DNA of 38,846 nucleotides. It comes from Actinomycetota bacterium (GTDB lineage Bacteria; Actinomycetota; Actinomycetes; Nanopelagicales; Nanopelagicaceae). The notes beneath the pieces were generated by a model. The model saw only the letters and a program-made list of their open reading frames with translations. It was not told where the DNA came from and did no database searches. Position numbers and translations under genes: made by a program. The DNA lies in NCBI GenBank assembly GCA_010031635.1, contig RGZI01000007.1, positions 1-38,846 of the forward strand, written 5' to 3'. This document shows, one piece after another, positions 1-9,796 of the stretch (within the stretch, counting starts at the first letter, position 1; each line of letters begins with the position of its first letter).

Positions 1-460
1 CGTTAGCTAATTCGAGATTTGCTGGGATCGTGACCACATAATTTTCAGCGACAACAATGACTTTCGAATATCCACCTTGAGCAACGGTTACTCCATCGCG
101 TTCTAAACCATTGTAAGTACCGGTCATGCCCTCCATGCAATATTGCTCTACACCGGCTAAACAATTTTCACATTTGCGGCAAGAGTCAACAAAGACGCCA
201 ACTCCTACAATTTGTCCAACGGAGAACTTCTTCGCCTTGTCACCGACAGCAATTACTTTTCCAACAATTTCATGTCCTGGAACCATCGGGAATAATGATG
301 ATCCCCACTCTTCACGAACCTGATGGATATCTGAATGACAGATACCGGCATAGGTGATCTCAATCACCACATCCTCAGATCTAGGCTCACGTCTTTCAAA
401 ATCAAAGGGTGCAATTTTAGCGCCAGCAGTTAAGGCAGCGTATCCACGTGTTTTTAACAT
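1..460 (-). CDS. Zinc-type NAD(P)-dependent alcohol dehydrogenase, N-terminal part (runs off window)
   Basis: Minus-strand reading from ATG at 460: MLKTRGYAALTAGAKIAPFDFERREPRSEDVVIEITYAGICHSDIHQVREEWG...PMVPGHEIVGKV...CRKCENCLAGVEQYC; GICHSD, GHE and CxxCxxC zinc motifs; absent from ORF track because it has no stop in the window. Confidence 0.9.
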   Translation of the reverse strand, partial: MLKTRGYAALTAGAKIAPFDFERREPRSEDVVIEITYAGICHSDIHQVREEWGSSLFPMVPGHEIVGKVIAVGDKAKKFSVGQIVGVGVFVDSCRKCENCLAGVEQYCMEGMTGTYNGLERDGVTVAQGGYSKVIVVAENYVVTIPANLELAN

Positions 461-541
461 TTATTCTCTCTTGATTGATTGAATAGATAACAGATAAATT
501 TCGGAGTTATTTACTGATTTCATGAATTATAACCGGAAACC

Positions 542-2179
542 GTGAAAGTCTCGCATCCGTATCGTGAGATGATCTCTCATGTGATCGCTACTTCGAGTTT
601 AGAGCTACGTGCAGGCGCTCGACTTTTGGTCTCCGGAGTGAGTATCCGAATAAATAGCGGTGATCGAATTGGTTTTGTTGGCAGAAATGGTGCCGGGAAA
701 AGCACTCTAGCGAAAGTATTAGCAGGTCAAACATTACCGGCTGGTGGTCAAGTAAATCGAAGCGGCACTATTGGGTATCTTCCACAAGATCCTCGAACAG
801 GTGATGAAGCAGGCACGGTTTTAGATCGAATTTTGTCGGTGCGTGGATTAGATCTAATTGTAGAGCGAATGCGCCAAGCTGAAGAGGCGATGGCTACTAC
901 GGAAGGTGAGGAGTTAGAAGCAGTCCTGGCTAAGTATTCAAGAGCTGATAGCGAATTTAATGCAGCAGGTGGTTATTCGGCAACTGCTGAGGCGGAGGCT
1001 ATCGCCACAAATTTAGGGATTCCAGAAAGATTATTTGACCAAAACATTGGGTCGTTGAGCGGTGGTCAACGCAGAAGAGTGGAGTTAGCGCGGATTCTTT
1101 TTAGCGGTGCCGAAACTTTATTGCTAGATGAACCTACAAACCATTTGGATGCTGATTCCATCAACTGGTTACGCGAATTTTTAGCAAAGTATTCGGGTGG
1201 CTTAGTTGTCATCAGTCACGATGTTGCCTTAATCGAAACGGTAGTTAATAAAGTATTTTATCTAGACGCCAATCGAAATGTTATCGACGTGTACAACATG
1301 GGATGGAAAAAATATTTACAACAACGAGAAGCCGATGAGCATCGCCGTAAAAGTGAGCGAGCCAATGCGGAAAAACGAGCCGCCATTCTTGAGAAGCAAG
1401 CCGAGAAAATGCGCGCGAAGGCAACCAAAGCTAAAGCCGCACAGGGTATGTTCCGTCGTGCCGAGAAATTACTTTCTAATCTTGAAGATGAACGTAAAAG
1501 TGATCGTGTGGCAAGGCTACGGTTTCCAACTCCATCTCCTTGTGGAAAGACGCCACTGTCGGCCACTGGTTTGAGTAAATCTTATGGTTCACTTGAAATC
1601 TTTACTGATGTGGATCTGGCAATCGACAAAGGATCCCGAGTTGTGATTCTGGGTTTAAATGGTGCCGGCAAAACCACTTTATTGCGGATATTAGCGGGGG
1701 AGTTGGAATCAGATACAGGTGAAGTTGTCGCCGGTCATGGATTGAAAATTGGGTATTACGCGCAGGAACATGAATCTTTAGATTATGAGAGAACTGTTCT
1801 CGAAAATATGTTGAGTTCTGCTGATGATATTCGCGAACCAGAGGCCCGTAATGTTTTAGGTTCCTTTTTGTTTTCAGGTGATGATGTTAAAAAACCGGTA
1901 AAGGTCTTAAGTGGTGGGGAAAAAACTAGACTCGCCCTTGCGATGTTAGTTGTGAGCGCTGCAAATGTGCTTTTATTAGATGAACCTACCAACAACTTAG
2001 ACCCAGCTTCACGCGATGAAATTCTAGGTGCATTAAGTGAATATCAAGGTTCAGTTATTTTAGTTTCACATGATGAAGGCGCAGTCATTTCCTTAAAACC
2101 AGAACGTGTTCTTTTGCTACCTGATGGGGAAGAGGATTTATGGAATGAGGAGTATCTAGATTTAATAATGTTGGAATAA
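542..2179 (+). CDS. ABC-F family ATP-binding protein (two ABC domains)
   Basis: Two Walker A (GRNGAGKST, GLNGAGKTT), two LSGG signatures, two LLLDEPTN(H/N)LD motifs; true start may be GTG 542 or internal ATG 569. Confidence 0.92.
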   Translation: MKVSHPYREMISHVIATSSLELRAGARLLVSGVSIRINSGDRIGFVGRNGAGKSTLAKVLAGQTLPAGGQVNRSGTIGYLPQDPRTGDEAGTVLDRILSVRGLDLIVERMRQAEEAMATTEGEELEAVLAKYSRADSEFNAAGGYSATAEAEAIATNLGIPERLFDQNIGSLSGGQRRRVELARILFSGAETLLLDEPTNHLDADSINWLREFLAKYSGGLVVISHDVALIETVVNKVFYLDANRNVIDVYNMGWKKYLQQREADEHRRKSERANAEKRAAILEKQAEKMRAKATKAKAAQGMFRRAEKLLSNLEDERKSDRVARLRFPTPSPCGKTPLSATGLSKSYGSLEIFTDVDLAIDKGSRVVILGLNGAGKTTLLRILAGELESDTGEVVAGHGLKIGYYAQEHESLDYERTVLENMLSSADDIREPEARNVLGSFLFSGDDVKKPVKVLSGGEKTRLALAMLVVSAANVLLLDEPTNNLDPASRDEILGALSEYQGSVILVSHDEGAVISLKPERVLLLPDGEEDLWNEEYLDLIMLE

Positions 2180-2181
2180 AG

Positions 2182-2730
2182 TTAGAATTCGAAAATTGCA
2201 TTGATTCTGTGGCCTGGATGATCTACTGCAATCTTATTTCTTCCGTTTAAGAATGGAATTTCCCCTAAAACAACTGAACCCAGGATTTCCGCTCCAGTTA
2301 AACCAACCAATGTAATTCCAGCACTTAGGGTTCCACCAGTAGCCAGTACATCATCAACAATGATCACTTTATCTAATTGGCCTAATTGATCTTTATGCAA
2401 CTCAAGTGCATCAAATCCGTACTCGAGTGCGTATTGAACCTTATGAACTTCTCGTGGAAGTTTTCCAGGTTTACGTAACAAAACAAATCCCAAATTGTGT
2501 CTTGCTGCTATCGCCGCTGCAAATACAAAGCCACGGGCCTCCAAGCCAGCGACGTGCGTTGCTCCCGATATAGATCCGGCCATAGCATCTACGCATAAAG
2601 TAAATGCTTGTGCATTGGCAACCAACGGGGTTATATCTTTGAAAATTACACCAGGCTTTGGATAATCCGGAACATCTTTGATTAGCGCTTGGGCTTTTGA
2701 AAGGGAATTGATCTTTTCGATATTTTCCAA
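2182..2730 (-). CDS. apt: Adenine phosphoribosyltransferase
   Basis: DVPDYPKPGVIFKDITPL and VIIVDDVLATGGTL PRPP-binding motif. Confidence 0.95.
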   Translation of the reverse strand: MENIEKINSLSKAQALIKDVPDYPKPGVIFKDITPLVANAQAFTLCVDAMAGSISGATHVAGLEARGFVFAAAIAARHNLGFVLLRKPGKLPREVHKVQYALEYGFDALELHKDQLGQLDKVIIVDDVLATGGTLSAGITLVGLTGAEILGSVVLGEIPFLNGRNKIAVDHPGHRINAIFEF

Positions 2731-2735
2731 TTTAT

Positions 2736-3011
2736 TTAATCTTCACGCAATGGTTTTGGTGGTGTTGATTTTACCCAACGCCAGACTGCAAGTAACGAGC
2801 AGGTTAAACCAATTAAACCCATCACAGTGCCGCCAGTGCTCACATTGGATAAAATTAAAGGTCCGCTAATTGACGAAGCCATAACTGAGATGGGCAAGAT
2901 GAAAAAAACGTGCCATTTTTGACGTTTCATGAAAGTTAAACCCAAAGCCAGCGGCGCCAAGATTGCCGGGAAAAACAGGATCATGGCAACCAATAATGCT
3001 AAGTCAGCCAT
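2736..3011 (-). CDS. Small hypothetical membrane protein
   Basis: 91 aa, hydrophobic segments, compact spacing with apt. Confidence 0.6.
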   Translation of the reverse strand: MADLALLVAMILFFPAILAPLALGLTFMKRQKWHVFFILPISVMASSISGPLILSNVSTGGTVMGLIGLTCSLLAVWRWVKSTPPKPLRED

Positions 3012-3044
3012 TAATCTTCCGCCTTTCTTAAACCTGCAGCAAAT

Positions 3045-4022
3045 TTATCCTGTTGTGAAGGCTAACTTACCGCCAGCCATGCCACTTTCAAGTAAGCGAT
3101 GAGCTTTAGCGGCCTCCTCGAAGGTAAAAAGTTGAAGTGGAGGCAGTTCTAAATCGCCAGATAGTTGGGCACTAACAAGATCGTTAATCCGTTCTTTTTT
3201 CTCGGCAAAAGTGGATATGAAATCTGAAAGGGTTGGACGGGATAAGTAAATGGAGTTTCTAGTCAAAGTTAATGGATTGATTGGTTCAACTGGTCCACTA
3301 GCAGCACCGTAAAGGACCATGTCACCCCTTCTTCCCACAAGCTCTATGGTTTGGCTAAAAGTATCTTTTCCGACGCTGTCATAAACAACATTGACTCCCA
3401 AACCTTTGGTTAAAACCTTTACCTGTTCCATTATTTCTGCATAGGTACAACTGTGTTCAAAACCTAATTGCTGCAACTTTTCAACTTTTGCAGGGGTGGA
3501 GGTAACTGGAATAACTCGTGCCCCGGCACGTCTCAATAATTGAATTAAGACAGATCCGACACCACCTGAGGCTGCAGTAACAAGAGCAGTAGTTTTTGAC
3601 GAAGCCACATGTGAAGAAGTTGCCAGAAAGTGAGCGGTTAATCCTTGCAAAAGTAGCGGTAATAATTTTTCTGGAGCGATATTTGCTGGCAACGGAATCA
3701 ACTGATCCTCATCAAGAGTCAAAAATTGAGCATATGATTTTGCACCGCCAGTCCAACCAACCCGATCACCGACTTTGAAATTTTGAAGTGGGATCGAACT
3801 TTCCAAGATGATTCCGATACCTTCTACCCCTAAAATCCCGGGAAAGTTCATTGGTCTTTCGCCCCGTCGTTGATAAATATCGAAAAAATTAATGCCAGCC
3901 ATTTCGACTTGAATTAAAATTTGTTCGCCAGGATTATGTGAAGGGATAGGCGTAGGAAACTCCTCTACTTGAAGTAGATCAGGTGAACCCACGCTTTTGA
4001 TAGAAATCGCCCGCACAAACAC
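3045..4022 (-). CDS. Quinone oxidoreductase-like zinc-independent MDR family protein
   Basis: MDR-fold sequence with VTAASGGVGSVLIQLLRRAGARVI Rossmann motif. Confidence 0.88.
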   Translation of the reverse strand: MFVRAISIKSVGSPDLLQVEEFPTPIPSHNPGEQILIQVEMAGINFFDIYQRRGERPMNFPGILGVEGIGIILESSIPLQNFKVGDRVGWTGGAKSYAQFLTLDEDQLIPLPANIAPEKLLPLLLQGLTAHFLATSSHVASSKTTALVTAASGGVGSVLIQLLRRAGARVIPVTSTPAKVEKLQQLGFEHSCTYAEIMEQVKVLTKGLGVNVVYDSVGKDTFSQTIELVGRRGDMVLYGAASGPVEPINPLTLTRNSIYLSRPTLSDFISTFAEKKERINDLVSAQLSGDLELPPLQLFTFEEAAKAHRLLESGMAGGKLAFTTG

Positions 4023-4054
4023 CCCGTCTCGGATTGATATATCGCTAATGATTG

Positions 4055-4138
4055 TGACCGAACGGGGACTTGAACCCCGAATCCCTTGCGAGAACTAGCA
4101 CCTCAAGCTAGCGCGTCTGCCAATTCCGCCACCCGGTC
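4055..4138 (-). tRNA. tRNA-Leu (anticodon GAG)
   Basis: Minus strand GACCGGGTGGCGGAATTGGCAGACGCGCTAGCTTGAGGTGCTAG...GGGGTTCAAGTCCCCGTTCGGTCA; acceptor GACCGGG/TTCGGTC, anticodon loop TTGAGGT, long variable arm of class II tRNA. Confidence 0.95.
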
Positions 4139-4204
4139 AGATGATGTTGAGCGGTACCCTACCAAAATCACGGTTTAGAGTTCAAAGTGGGGGAGAATAC
4201 CTAA

Positions 4205-5438
4205 ATGCGAGGCACTGATTACGAACAACTTGAGAATGAAGCTGTATCGATATGTCAGAAATTGATCCAAATCCCCAGTGTAAATTTTGGCGAAGGAAAT
4301 GGAAATGAAAAAGAGATTGCAATTTACGTAAGTAAGTTTTTAACCGATTGCGGGGTTGCTAATCAAATTATAGATAGCGCACCAAATCGTTCAAATGTAA
4401 TTGCTCGCATTAAAGGTGTGGATAGTTCTCGCCCAGGTTTAGTTTTGCATGGACATCTAGATACGGTTCCAGCGACCGTAGCAGATTGGAAACATGATCC
4501 ATGGTCTGGTGAAATCATTGATGGAGAGATATGTCCCACCACGAGATATTGTTTTAGCTTTTTTTGCAGATGAAGAAGCCGGTTCATTATTTGGTTCAAG
4601 ATGGTTGGTACAGAACCATCCTGAACTTTTCAAAAATTGTTCTGAAGCGATTTCAGAGGTTGGTGGTTTTTCGGCGACACTGCCCAATGGAAAAAGATTT
4701 TATTTAATTGAAAATGCTGAAAAGGGTTTCCATTGGATGCGTTTAATTTCTGAGGGAACAGCAGGACATGGTTCGATGATCAATTTAGAAAACGCAATAA
4801 CTGCCCTAAGCCAAAGTGTGGCGAAAATCGGAACTTATAACTGGCCTGTCCGTCAAACGCAGACTGTTAATTTTTTTCTGGGCAAAGTTGCCGAAGCCTG
4901 CGAGATGAAATATGACCCAGAACATCCAGAAAATATCGTCGCCCAACTTGGATCGATGGCCAAGATGATTGGGGCTACAACTCGGAACACCGCTAACCCA
5001 ACAATGTTGGCATCTGGTTACAAAGCAAATGTGATCCCGCAAACCGCGACTGCAACAATTGATGGTCGTTTTTTACCGGGCCACGAAGAAGAGTTCATGT
5101 CAACTATCCATTCATTATTAAATGAAGGTGTACGTATCGAAACAATTGCAACAGATGCAGCGCTTGAATTTCCGTTTGAAGGCAAATTAGTTGACGCAAT
5201 GTGCGCGGCGATTATCTCGGAGGATCCAGAAGGAATACCAGTTCCTTATTGCATGAGTGGTGGAACGGATAACAAAGCTTTAGCGATGCTGGGTATAACT
5301 GGTTTTGGTTTTGCCCCACTCAAATTACCGCCTGATTTGGATTTCATGGCGTTATTTCATGGGATAAATGAGCGAGTTCCGGTTAGCTCAATAAAATTTG
5401 GCGTTCGGGTACTAGATAAATTTTTACAAAATTGTTAG
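4205..5438 (+). pseudogene. M20 family metallopeptidase, disrupted by an internal frame-shifting deletion
   Basis: ORF 4205-4573 (VLHGHLDTVPATVADWKHDPWSGEIIDGEI) and the in-phase part of ORF 4494-5438 (PPRDIVLAFFADEEAGSLFG...) are two halves of one M20 protein; the WGRGxxDMKD segment expected between them is missing. Confidence 0.85.
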
Positions 5439-5441
5439 TTA

Positions 5442-5669
5442 TTAATTAGCCAACGAAAGTTGCGGCTTAATAATCCGGCGGCGTAAGGTCACCAAATGCC
5501 GACCATCTGGATAAATGCGGACTCGATCTAATATCCAACTACCCAATTCGGCTCTTTCTACCAACATGGACCGAACCACATTAATTTTCATCCCTTTTGG
5601 GATTTGAATTGTTTGATATTCGTAAGAGTTAGTAGGTTGAATTTCAATCGCCTGCCTCTGAAATATCAT
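5442..5669 (-). CDS. DUF5703-like small protein
   Basis: YEYQTIQIPKGMKINVVRSMLVERAELGSWILDRVRIYPDGRHLVTLRRRII resembles the actinobacterial DUF5703 pattern. Confidence 0.7.
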   Translation of the reverse strand: MIFQRQAIEIQPTNSYEYQTIQIPKGMKINVVRSMLVERAELGSWILDRVRIYPDGRHLVTLRRRIIKPQLSLAN

Positions 5670-6585
5670 TCAAAGCTGAGCGCACTAGCTCCGGCAAAAC
5701 TAAATCATTTGATCTCAGAGCACCACGTAATTGCGCAGAGGTACGAGCACCGACAATGGCGCTGGAAATTCCAGGTGCGTCCCTCACCCAACTTAATGCA
5801 ATTTCAAGAGGGGCGGCTCCTAATCCATCGGCTGCGGTACTTACTGCGGTCACAATTTGTTTAGAGGGAGCATCAAGATAATTTGCCACAAATGGTCCTA
5901 GGTGTGGACTTGCTCCACGTGAATCAGCCGGAATTCCATTTTGATATTTTCCAGTTAAAACCCCTCGACCTAAAGGAGACCATGCTAAAACACCTACTCC
6001 TAAATTTTGAGCACATGGTAAAACTTCTTTCTCGATCTTGCGGTTAAGGAGTGAGTACTCATTGTGAGTTGCGCAAATTTCGGCACGACCAGCCCCTGAA
6101 CTTTGCAAAGTTATAGCGCGCGCGCTTTGCCATCCTGAAAAATTTGAAATGCCGGCATATCTAACGCGACCAGAGTTAACCGCTATATCAATTGCCGAAA
6201 GAGTTTCTTCCACTCTTACAGTCGGATCCCATGCATGTATCTGCCATAAATCAAGATAAGATGTATGTAATCTCTTTAAGGATTCATCCAAATCTCTTAG
6301 TAGCGCTCCACGCGAATTATCAATCTCACGTCCTACGATTCCGGCTTTTGTGGCGATTACTACATCTTCGCGCTGAATCATGGTTCCTATCAATCCACCG
6401 ATAACCCGTTCGCTATCTCCATCGCAGTAACTTGCAGCTGTATCGATAAAGGTGCCACCAGATTCGGTGAAAATGCGCAACTGCTCGGCGGCTTCATGCT
6501 CATCCGTATCGCGGCCCCAGGTCATAGTGCCGAGACCAATCGCAGAGACCCGTAATCCACTATTGCCTAGTTGTCGTTGTTCCAA
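5644..6585 (-). CDS. Aldo/keto reductase
   Basis: GLGTMTWG, IDTAASYCDGDSERVIGG, WQIHAWDP, AWSPLGRGVLTGKY; AAAGGAG upstream of TTG start. Confidence 0.92.
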   Translation of the reverse strand: MEQRQLGNSGLRVSAIGLGTMTWGRDTDEHEAAEQLRIFTESGGTFIDTAASYCDGDSERVIGGLIGTMIQREDVVIATKAGIVGREIDNSRGALLRDLDESLKRLHTSYLDLWQIHAWDPTVRVEETLSAIDIAVNSGRVRYAGISNFSGWQSARAITLQSSGAGRAEICATHNEYSLLNRKIEKEVLPCAQNLGVGVLAWSPLGRGVLTGKYQNGIPADSRGASPHLGPFVANYLDAPSKQIVTAVSTAADGLGAAPLEIALSWVRDAPGISSAIVGARTSAQLRGALRSNDLVLPELVRSALNDISEAGD

Positions 6586-6657
6586 CTGCGTGCACTCCTT
6601 TAGAAGGTTTTACAAGTTTTCGGCTAACCTCTCCGGAGGGTATCTAAGGGAGGCTCG

Positions 6658-7344
6658 TTGGCAAGCATTATTTTGGTGCGACACTCAAGAAGTACTGCGA
6701 ATACTGCAGGAGTTCTTGCCGGCCAAGCCCCTGCAATCGCGTTGGATGAAGTTGGCTTTACTCAAGCACAAGGGCTGGTTTCCCGCATTGGTGAAATTGA
6801 AATTAAACGTGTTATTTCTAGCCCGCTACAAAGGTGTCTGGAGACCATAACTCCTTGGCATACCGCTCACGGCAAATCAACTATTGAGATAGACCATAAT
6901 TTTATCGAATCAGATTACGGTAGTTGGACGGGGCAAAAATTAAGTGAATTATCTAAAGAACCATTATGGAAAGAGGTCCAGAAAGAACCATCAAAGGTGA
7001 CATTTCCAGCAGGTGAAAGTTTTAAAGCGATGTTTAATCGAGTATCAAAAGGGTTGGATCAAATTATTGACAGTTTAGATGATGATGACAATGTAATTAT
7101 TGTCAGTCATGGCGATATTATTAAGTTGGCTATTGCCAAGATTTTGGATTTACCTATTGATAATTTCCAAAAATTAGTGATAGACCCAGCATCTATTTCG
7201 ATCGTAAAAGTAGAAAAGCAAGATGAATCAAAAAGAACTGCCCTGATTTCCATGAATGAATCCGGGACTCCTTTAAGCAAGTTGCTAGAGAATAAAGAAT
7301 TAGCTGGCCTTGGTGGCGGTAAAGGTGATGGTGGAGGAGCATGA
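6658..7344 (+). CDS. Histidine phosphatase family protein (MSMEG_4193-like)
   Basis: ILVRHSRSTANTAGVLAGQ, SSPLQRCLET, VSHGDIIK motifs; position next to DUF3090/SCO1664/mshC. Confidence 0.88.
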   Translation: MASIILVRHSRSTANTAGVLAGQAPAIALDEVGFTQAQGLVSRIGEIEIKRVISSPLQRCLETITPWHTAHGKSTIEIDHNFIESDYGSWTGQKLSELSKEPLWKEVQKEPSKVTFPAGESFKAMFNRVSKGLDQIIDSLDDDDNVIIVSHGDIIKLAIAKILDLPIDNFQKLVIDPASISIVKVEKQDESKRTALISMNESGTPLSKLLENKELAGLGGGKGDGGGA

Positions 7345-7865
7345 GTAGGAATATTTTTGATTTCCAAAACCCAGAACGATTTGTTGCCGGAACTGTTGGC
7401 ATGCCAGGTGAAAGAACTTTCTATTTGCAAGCCAAAGAAGGAATTAAAATTTCCTCTATCAGTTTAGAGAAAAGCCAAGTTGCATTACTTGCTGAGAGAA
7501 TTCTTAACCTACTTAAAGAGATGAACTTGCCCCCAAAATCAGTTGTACTAAAAGTTGATGATGCTCCGCTAGAACTACCTTTGATGGATGATTTCCGAGT
7601 CGGGGTGATCTCTATCGCGTGGGATCCGCAGACGCAACGTTTAATAATTGAAGCCCAAGCCGGAGAATCAGAAGAAGTCGTGGATCACCAGATTACTGAG
7701 GGACCTGATCTTTTTAGAGTCACCTTAACTTCCAGCATGGCGAAAAGTTTTGCTTTGCGTTCAAATGCATTGGTAAAAGCTGGTCGACCTCCTTGTCAAT
7801 TTTGTGGAAATCCCTTGGACCCTTCAGCGCACTTGTGTCCGAGATCTAATGGTTATCGACGTTAA
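7341..7865 (+). CDS. DUF3090 family protein with C-terminal CxxC...C zinc-ribbon-like tail
   Basis: FVAGTVGMPGERTFYLQA and RPPCQFCGNPLDPSAHLCPRSNGYRR. Confidence 0.88.
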   Translation: MSRNIFDFQNPERFVAGTVGMPGERTFYLQAKEGIKISSISLEKSQVALLAERILNLLKEMNLPPKSVVLKVDDAPLELPLMDDFRVGVISIAWDPQTQRLIIEAQAGESEEVVDHQITEGPDLFRVTLTSSMAKSFALRSNALVKAGRPPCQFCGNPLDPSAHLCPRSNGYRR

Positions 7866-8547
7866 AGAGGCGATAACTAACAACCCGATAGAGATATTGG
7901 GGAGGCTAGTTGATGCCTCCAACGCAACTCTTTTTGGGGTGCTAGCGGAAACCCAGATCAATGTTATTTACAAACCAATTTCAGGTGAGCGCCCACTTTG
8001 GGATTTCGAAGAGGGATCTTTAGCTGGCCGGGAAGTGGCGGCCTATTTAACTAGTGAGTTTATGGATTTTAACCTTGTTCCTTTTACAACTTTGCGTGAA
8101 GGCCCATTTGGGTTAGGCATGGTGCAACATTGGATTGAAGTTGATGAATCTTTTGAAATTATTGAATTTTCACAAAGTGATGATGGAAGATTGCGAAAGA
8201 TGGCGCTCTTTGATGCGATTATCAATAACACTGATCGCAAAATTGGACATCTCTTACCAACGCAAGAAGGGGAAATATTCGGTTGCGATCACGGGGTGAC
8301 ATTTCATGTGGAGGATAAGTTACGGACCGTTCTATGGCAGTGGCGGGGAACTCCGCTAAACCAAACAGAGATAGCGAAACTGGAAAGTTTTATCACTAAT
8401 TTCGAAAAATGGAGTGATTTAATTGCAGATTTGCTGACCGATGATGAGAAAGAGATCACGAAGCAACGAACCCTAGAGCTTTTAGATTCAGGCAGATTTC
8501 CTTTCCCCTCCGAGGATTGGCCTGCGATTCCCTGGCCTCCGGTTTAG
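7849..8547 (+). CDS. SCO1664-family protein (PI3K/HipA-like kinase fold predicted)
   Basis: YKPISGERPLWDFEEGSLAGREVAAY and DAIINNTDRKIGHLL...FGCDHGVTFH; ORF track starts at 7804, but ATG 7849 overlapping the DUF3090 stop gives the usual N-terminus. Confidence 0.85.
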   Translation: MVIDVKEAITNNPIEILGRLVDASNATLFGVLAETQINVIYKPISGERPLWDFEEGSLAGREVAAYLTSEFMDFNLVPFTTLREGPFGLGMVQHWIEVDESFEIIEFSQSDDGRLRKMALFDAIINNTDRKIGHLLPTQEGEIFGCDHGVTFHVEDKLRTVLWQWRGTPLNQTEIAKLESFITNFEKWSDLIADLLTDDEKEITKQRTLELLDSGRFPFPSEDWPAIPWPPV

Positions 8548-8548
8548 G

Positions 8549-8554
8549 TACTCT
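8549..8554 (+). promoter_or_regulatory. Leaderless-type -10 box of mshC
   Basis: TACTCT, 6 nt before ATG 8561. Confidence 0.65.
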
Positions 8555-8560
8555 TTACCA

Positions 8561-9796
8561 ATGCAAAGTTGGACATCACTTTCGGTACCTAACTACAAAG
8601 TTAAAGTGGATTCAAAGGTTAGAATTTGGGATACCGAAGCACAGGCAATAGCTGAGGTTACCGAGACAGAGATCAAGTTATATGTCTGCGGCATAACTCC
8701 TTACGATGCAACACATATGGGACATGCCGCCACCTATATAACTTTTGATCTATTACAACGGCTCCTGATGATTCAAGGTAGAAATGTTTCTTATGTTCAA
8801 AATATTACCGATGTCGATGATCCTTTATTAGAACGTGCAATTAGAGATAACTTGGATTGGCGAGATCTTGCAACAAAAGAAATTGAACTCTTTAAAGATG
8901 ATATGAGCGCACTACGAGTTTTGCCCCCTCAGCATTACATAGGTGCGGTTGAAGCGATTCCTCTAGTTATTAAAGCTATTGAGAAACTAATCGATAAAGG
9001 GGCGGTTTATAAGATTGATCATGATTTATATTTTGATATCTCCTCAGATTTAAATTTTGGGGATCGCTCACATTTATCAATTGATCAGATGATTGAAATT
9101 TTTGCACAACGTGGTGGCGACCCTACTTTGGTTGGTAAACGGAATAAATTGGATTGCTTGTTATGGAGAGCTCATCGCGAAGGAGAGCCAAGTTGGGATT
9201 CACCTTTTGGAGCCGGACGACCTGGGTGGCACATTGAATGCACCGCTATCGCACTTGAGTATTTAGGGAGTTCAATCACAATTCAAGGCGGAGGATCAGA
9301 TTTAATTTTTCCACATCATGAAATGTGCGCAGCCCAAGGCGAGGTAATGAACAACGCAACCTTTGCTCAATATTTTATGCACACTGGAATGATCGGGTAT
9401 CAAGGCGAAAAGATGAGTAAGTCAAAAGGTAATTTGGTTTTTGTATCAAGACTTCGAGAAGCAGGCATTGATGCAATGGCGATCCGACTAGCCCTGCTTG
9501 CCAATCATTACCGAAGTGATCGTGAATGGGATGATGCACTGTTACAAGATGCTACGGATCGTCTAGCTAAGTGGCGAAAAGGTTTTGCTAAACCAGAGGG
9601 ACCTGAAATCGAGGCGACAATCTCTAATGTAGTAGATGCACTCAATAATGATCTGGACACAACGAAAGCTTTGGCCCATATTGATTCTTGGGCTGAAAAA
9701 GCGATTGCAGATTCAAATTCAGAAAAAAATTCAAAATTATCAAATACTGGAACTTTGGCAAGATTTGTTGACTCGGTTTTGGGAATAGCTATTTAA
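8561..9796 (+). CDS. mshC: Cysteine:1-D-myo-inosityl 2-amino-2-deoxy-alpha-D-glucopyranoside ligase (mycothiol biosynthesis)
   Basis: MQSW N-terminus, LYVCGITPYDATHMGHAATYITFD, GWHIECTAIA, EKMSKSKGN. Confidence 0.95.
   Translation: MQSWTSLSVPNYKVKVDSKVRIWDTEAQAIAEVTETEIKLYVCGITPYDATHMGHAATYITFDLLQRLLMIQGRNVSYVQNITDVDDPLLERAIRDNLDWRDLATKEIELFKDDMSALRVLPPQHYIGAVEAIPLVIKAIEKLIDKGAVYKIDHDLYFDISSDLNFGDRSHLSIDQMIEIFAQRGGDPTLVGKRNKLDCLLWRAHREGEPSWDSPFGAGRPGWHIECTAIALEYLGSSITIQGGGSDLIFPHHEMCAAQGEVMNNATFAQYFMHTGMIGYQGEKMSKSKGNLVFVSRLREAGIDAMAIRLALLANHYRSDREWDDALLQDATDRLAKWRKGFAKPEGPEIEATISNVVDALNNDLDTTKALAHIDSWAEKAIADSNSEKNSKLSNTGTLARFVDSVLGIAI

Noticed and set aside
1258-1574. Antisense and +frame ORFs inside the ABC-F gene
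   Set aside because: Shadow ORFs over a highly conserved coding region; low-complexity Arg/Ala/Ser translation.
7804-7865. 62-bp overlap between DUF3090 and the SCO1664-type ORF as an unusual overlapping-gene arrangement
   Set aside because: A normal start at ATG 7849 reduces it to a short overlap typical of translational coupling.
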